Source of the DNA: Anaerolineales bacterium
GTDB taxonomy: Bacteria; Chloroflexota; Anaerolineae; Anaerolineales; E44-bin32
NCBI GenBank assembly: GCA_030673085.1
Contig: DAOVFE010000121.1
Coordinates: forward strand, 1-5,992
DNA length: 5,992 nt
Direction: 5' to 3'
Shown here: positions 4,831 through 5,992 of the stretch, in pieces
How positions within the stretch are numbered: the first letter of the stretch is position 1
Layout: every line of letters begins with the position of its first letter
Notes under the pieces: generated by a model
What the model was told of the DNA's origin: nothing
Seen by the model: the letters and a program-made list of their open reading frames with translations, nothing else
Databases searched by the model: none
Position numbers and translations under genes: made by a program

Positions 4831-5992
4831 CTATTGACTGGGCGAGAGAGCTGCCAGTTCCTCGGTAACAATCCGAACCACAAGTTGATCGAGCGAGAGC
4901 ACGCTGTAATCGTCTACATGATGAGTTGTTTCATCCCCAGGTGCTCCTCCGGCGCCATAGGTTAAGAAAAGGAATTTTCCCGAAGTGATTTGCGCCAATT
5001 GACGGAAGATATATTCTCCCTGATCGTTAAGGCCGCTGGAAGCAATCGGGATGATCTTGATGCCTTTTTCAGCGGCGATGAAAACATCCTCAGCATAGTC
5101 ATAATCATTGGCATAGTCGAGGTGCGGCGGCGCATCGGCTACTAGGAAGGTAAGGCTAACAGTATCTTCAATTCGCCATTCCGGCAGGTACAAGGCCTTA
5201 TGGAGGCCTTCATTGAGGCTCTCGGGGTAATCGTCGCCGCCGTCGGCCTGTACTTTTCGGAGCTCTTCGGTGAAGGATTCCACATCAGATGTGAAATCAA
5301 AGGTCCGGCTGACGAAAACATCACTGCGGTCTCGATAAACGGTCATGCCAAAGCGCACATTCGGTTGTGAAGGCAGTTCGCTGATTTGCTCGGCAATTTG
5401 GATCATATTATCCTTAAGCTGCTGAATCTCATCCGACATACTGCCGGTTACGTCAATGAGGAACTCGATATCCAGGCGGATTGGCTTGGCTGTCGAGGGG
5501 GCATCCAGAATGAGCGAATGTTCGCGCTCTTCTCTGGAAATGTGATACTCTGTTGATTGATTTCCTTTTTCAACCATCACGAAGAATTCCTGCGTTTCGG
5601 GATTGGCGCTGGCCAGCGGGAAAAACAATGCTTCGCCATTAGCATGGGTATGCAGGGATGCAAGCTGATGTCCCCGATCGTCGGCAATGGTCAAATGAGC
5701 GCCGAGAACAGGCAGGCCATCTGAATTTGTCACTTGAAATTGATGCCGTTCGCTGATATCAATTTCGTGAACCGGGATACCCCAATCGGCAAAATGAAGC
5801 CGGTAAAGCAGGTAATCATCCCACTGTTCATTATCATCCACGCTGCCGGCGCGCAAGTTGCTGTTTTGATTGTTGGCCAGCCCCTTGCCTGGCGCGGTAG
5901 GGAGCGTGCCGGTTTCCCTATCGGACCCGGATAATTCTTCAACTGGCGGAGCGACCTCCTTGGCGGTGATCGATTCGTCAATGGAACCGGCT
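4831..5992 (-). CDS. Von Willebrand factor A domain protein, N-terminus outside window
   Basis: The frame is open to the window edge, giving 386 visible residues and no start codon. A TTG at 5856 is not a credible start because coding continues upstream of it. The first 45 or so residues are a Pro/Ser/Glu-rich linker. Then comes DDNEQWDDYLLY, a beta-rich domain (ERHQFQVTNSDGLPV...ANGEALFFP) like carboxypeptidase-regulatory or Ig-like folds, and a VWA domain beginning LDIEFLIDVTGSM. The metal-ion site is visible: D-x-T-G-S at 180-184 of the visible part, the MTVYRDRSD segment, and DGGDDYPESLNEGL with the last acidic ligand. FLVADAPPHLDY follows, then GKFLFLTYG near the end. VWA proteins of this shape are usually secreted or surface-bound and bind proteins through the metal site; a lipoprotein or signal peptide would lie outside the window. 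Its transcription ends at the hairpin 4726-4762. Confidence 0.9.
   Translation of the reverse strand, partial: AGSIDESITAKEVAPPVEELSGSDRETGTLPTAPGKGLANNQNSNLRAGSVDDNEQWDDYLLYRLHFADWGIPVHEIDISERHQFQVTNSDGLPVLGAHLTIADDRGHQLASLHTHANGEALFFPLASANPETQEFFVMVEKGNQSTEYHISREEREHSLILDAPSTAKPIRLDIEFLIDVTGSMSDEIQQLKDNMIQIAEQISELPSQPNVRFGMTVYRDRSDVFVSRTFDFTSDVESFTEELRKVQADGGDDYPESLNEGLHKALYLPEWRIEDTVSLTFLVADAPPHLDYANDYDYAEDVFIAAEKGIKIIPIASSGLNDQGEYIFRQLAQITSGKFLFLTYGAGGAPGDETTHHVDDYSVLSLDQLVVRIVTEELAALSPSQ

Overview
The window looks bacterial: intrinsic terminators, a sigma70-type promoter in front of tRNA genes, compact genes and tRNA genes without an encoded CCA. The closest protein matches I can recall (an Elp3 of the Dehalococcoides type, a Trm9-like methyltransferase, a DUF123 protein and a VWA protein with a DDNEQWDDY segment) point to Chloroflexota, possibly an Anaerolineae-like or Dehalococcoidia-like lineage. 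That assignment rests on remembered family resemblance, not on a search. No phage genes, complete transposon or CRISPR array is visible.

Layout. Positions 38-440 hold a leftward tRNA operon with a good promoter, tRNA-Ser(UGA), tRNA-Ser(GCU), tRNA-Arg(GCG) and a terminator. Positions 485-2905 hold two divergent genes whose ATG codons touch inside one CATATG palindrome. Leftward is a class I SAM methyltransferase (554-1279) with strong Trm9/ALKBH8-like features. Rightward is Elp3 (1280-2905), the radical-SAM/acetyltransferase that makes 5-carboxymethyl-type uridine at tRNA position 34. Positions 2967-4366 hold a leftward pair: a DUF429-like RNase H-fold gene that has decayed into a pseudogene (3495-4366), followed 6 nt later by an intact DUF123/GIY-YIG-like gene (2967-3488). 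The pseudogene carries frameshifts, nonsense codons and an in-frame insertion built from two copies of a REP-like palindrome. Positions 4367-4830 are non-coding but full of inverted and direct repeats, ending in a strong terminator. Positions 4831-5992 hold the 3' part of a leftward gene for a von Willebrand factor A protein whose N-terminus lies outside the window.

How it may work together. Elp3 would add an acetyl-CoA-derived group to U34, giving cm5U. A Trm9-like enzyme next door could methylate the carboxyl to give mcm5U, a pathway known from eukaryotes. A tRNA with U34 in a Ser family box, of the kind Elongator modifies in eukaryotes, lies about 900 bp from the methyltransferase start. 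This makes 294-2905 a candidate minimal bacterial wobble-uridine modification locus and the most interesting part of the window. The biochemical link is inference; the gene arrangement and motifs are seen directly.
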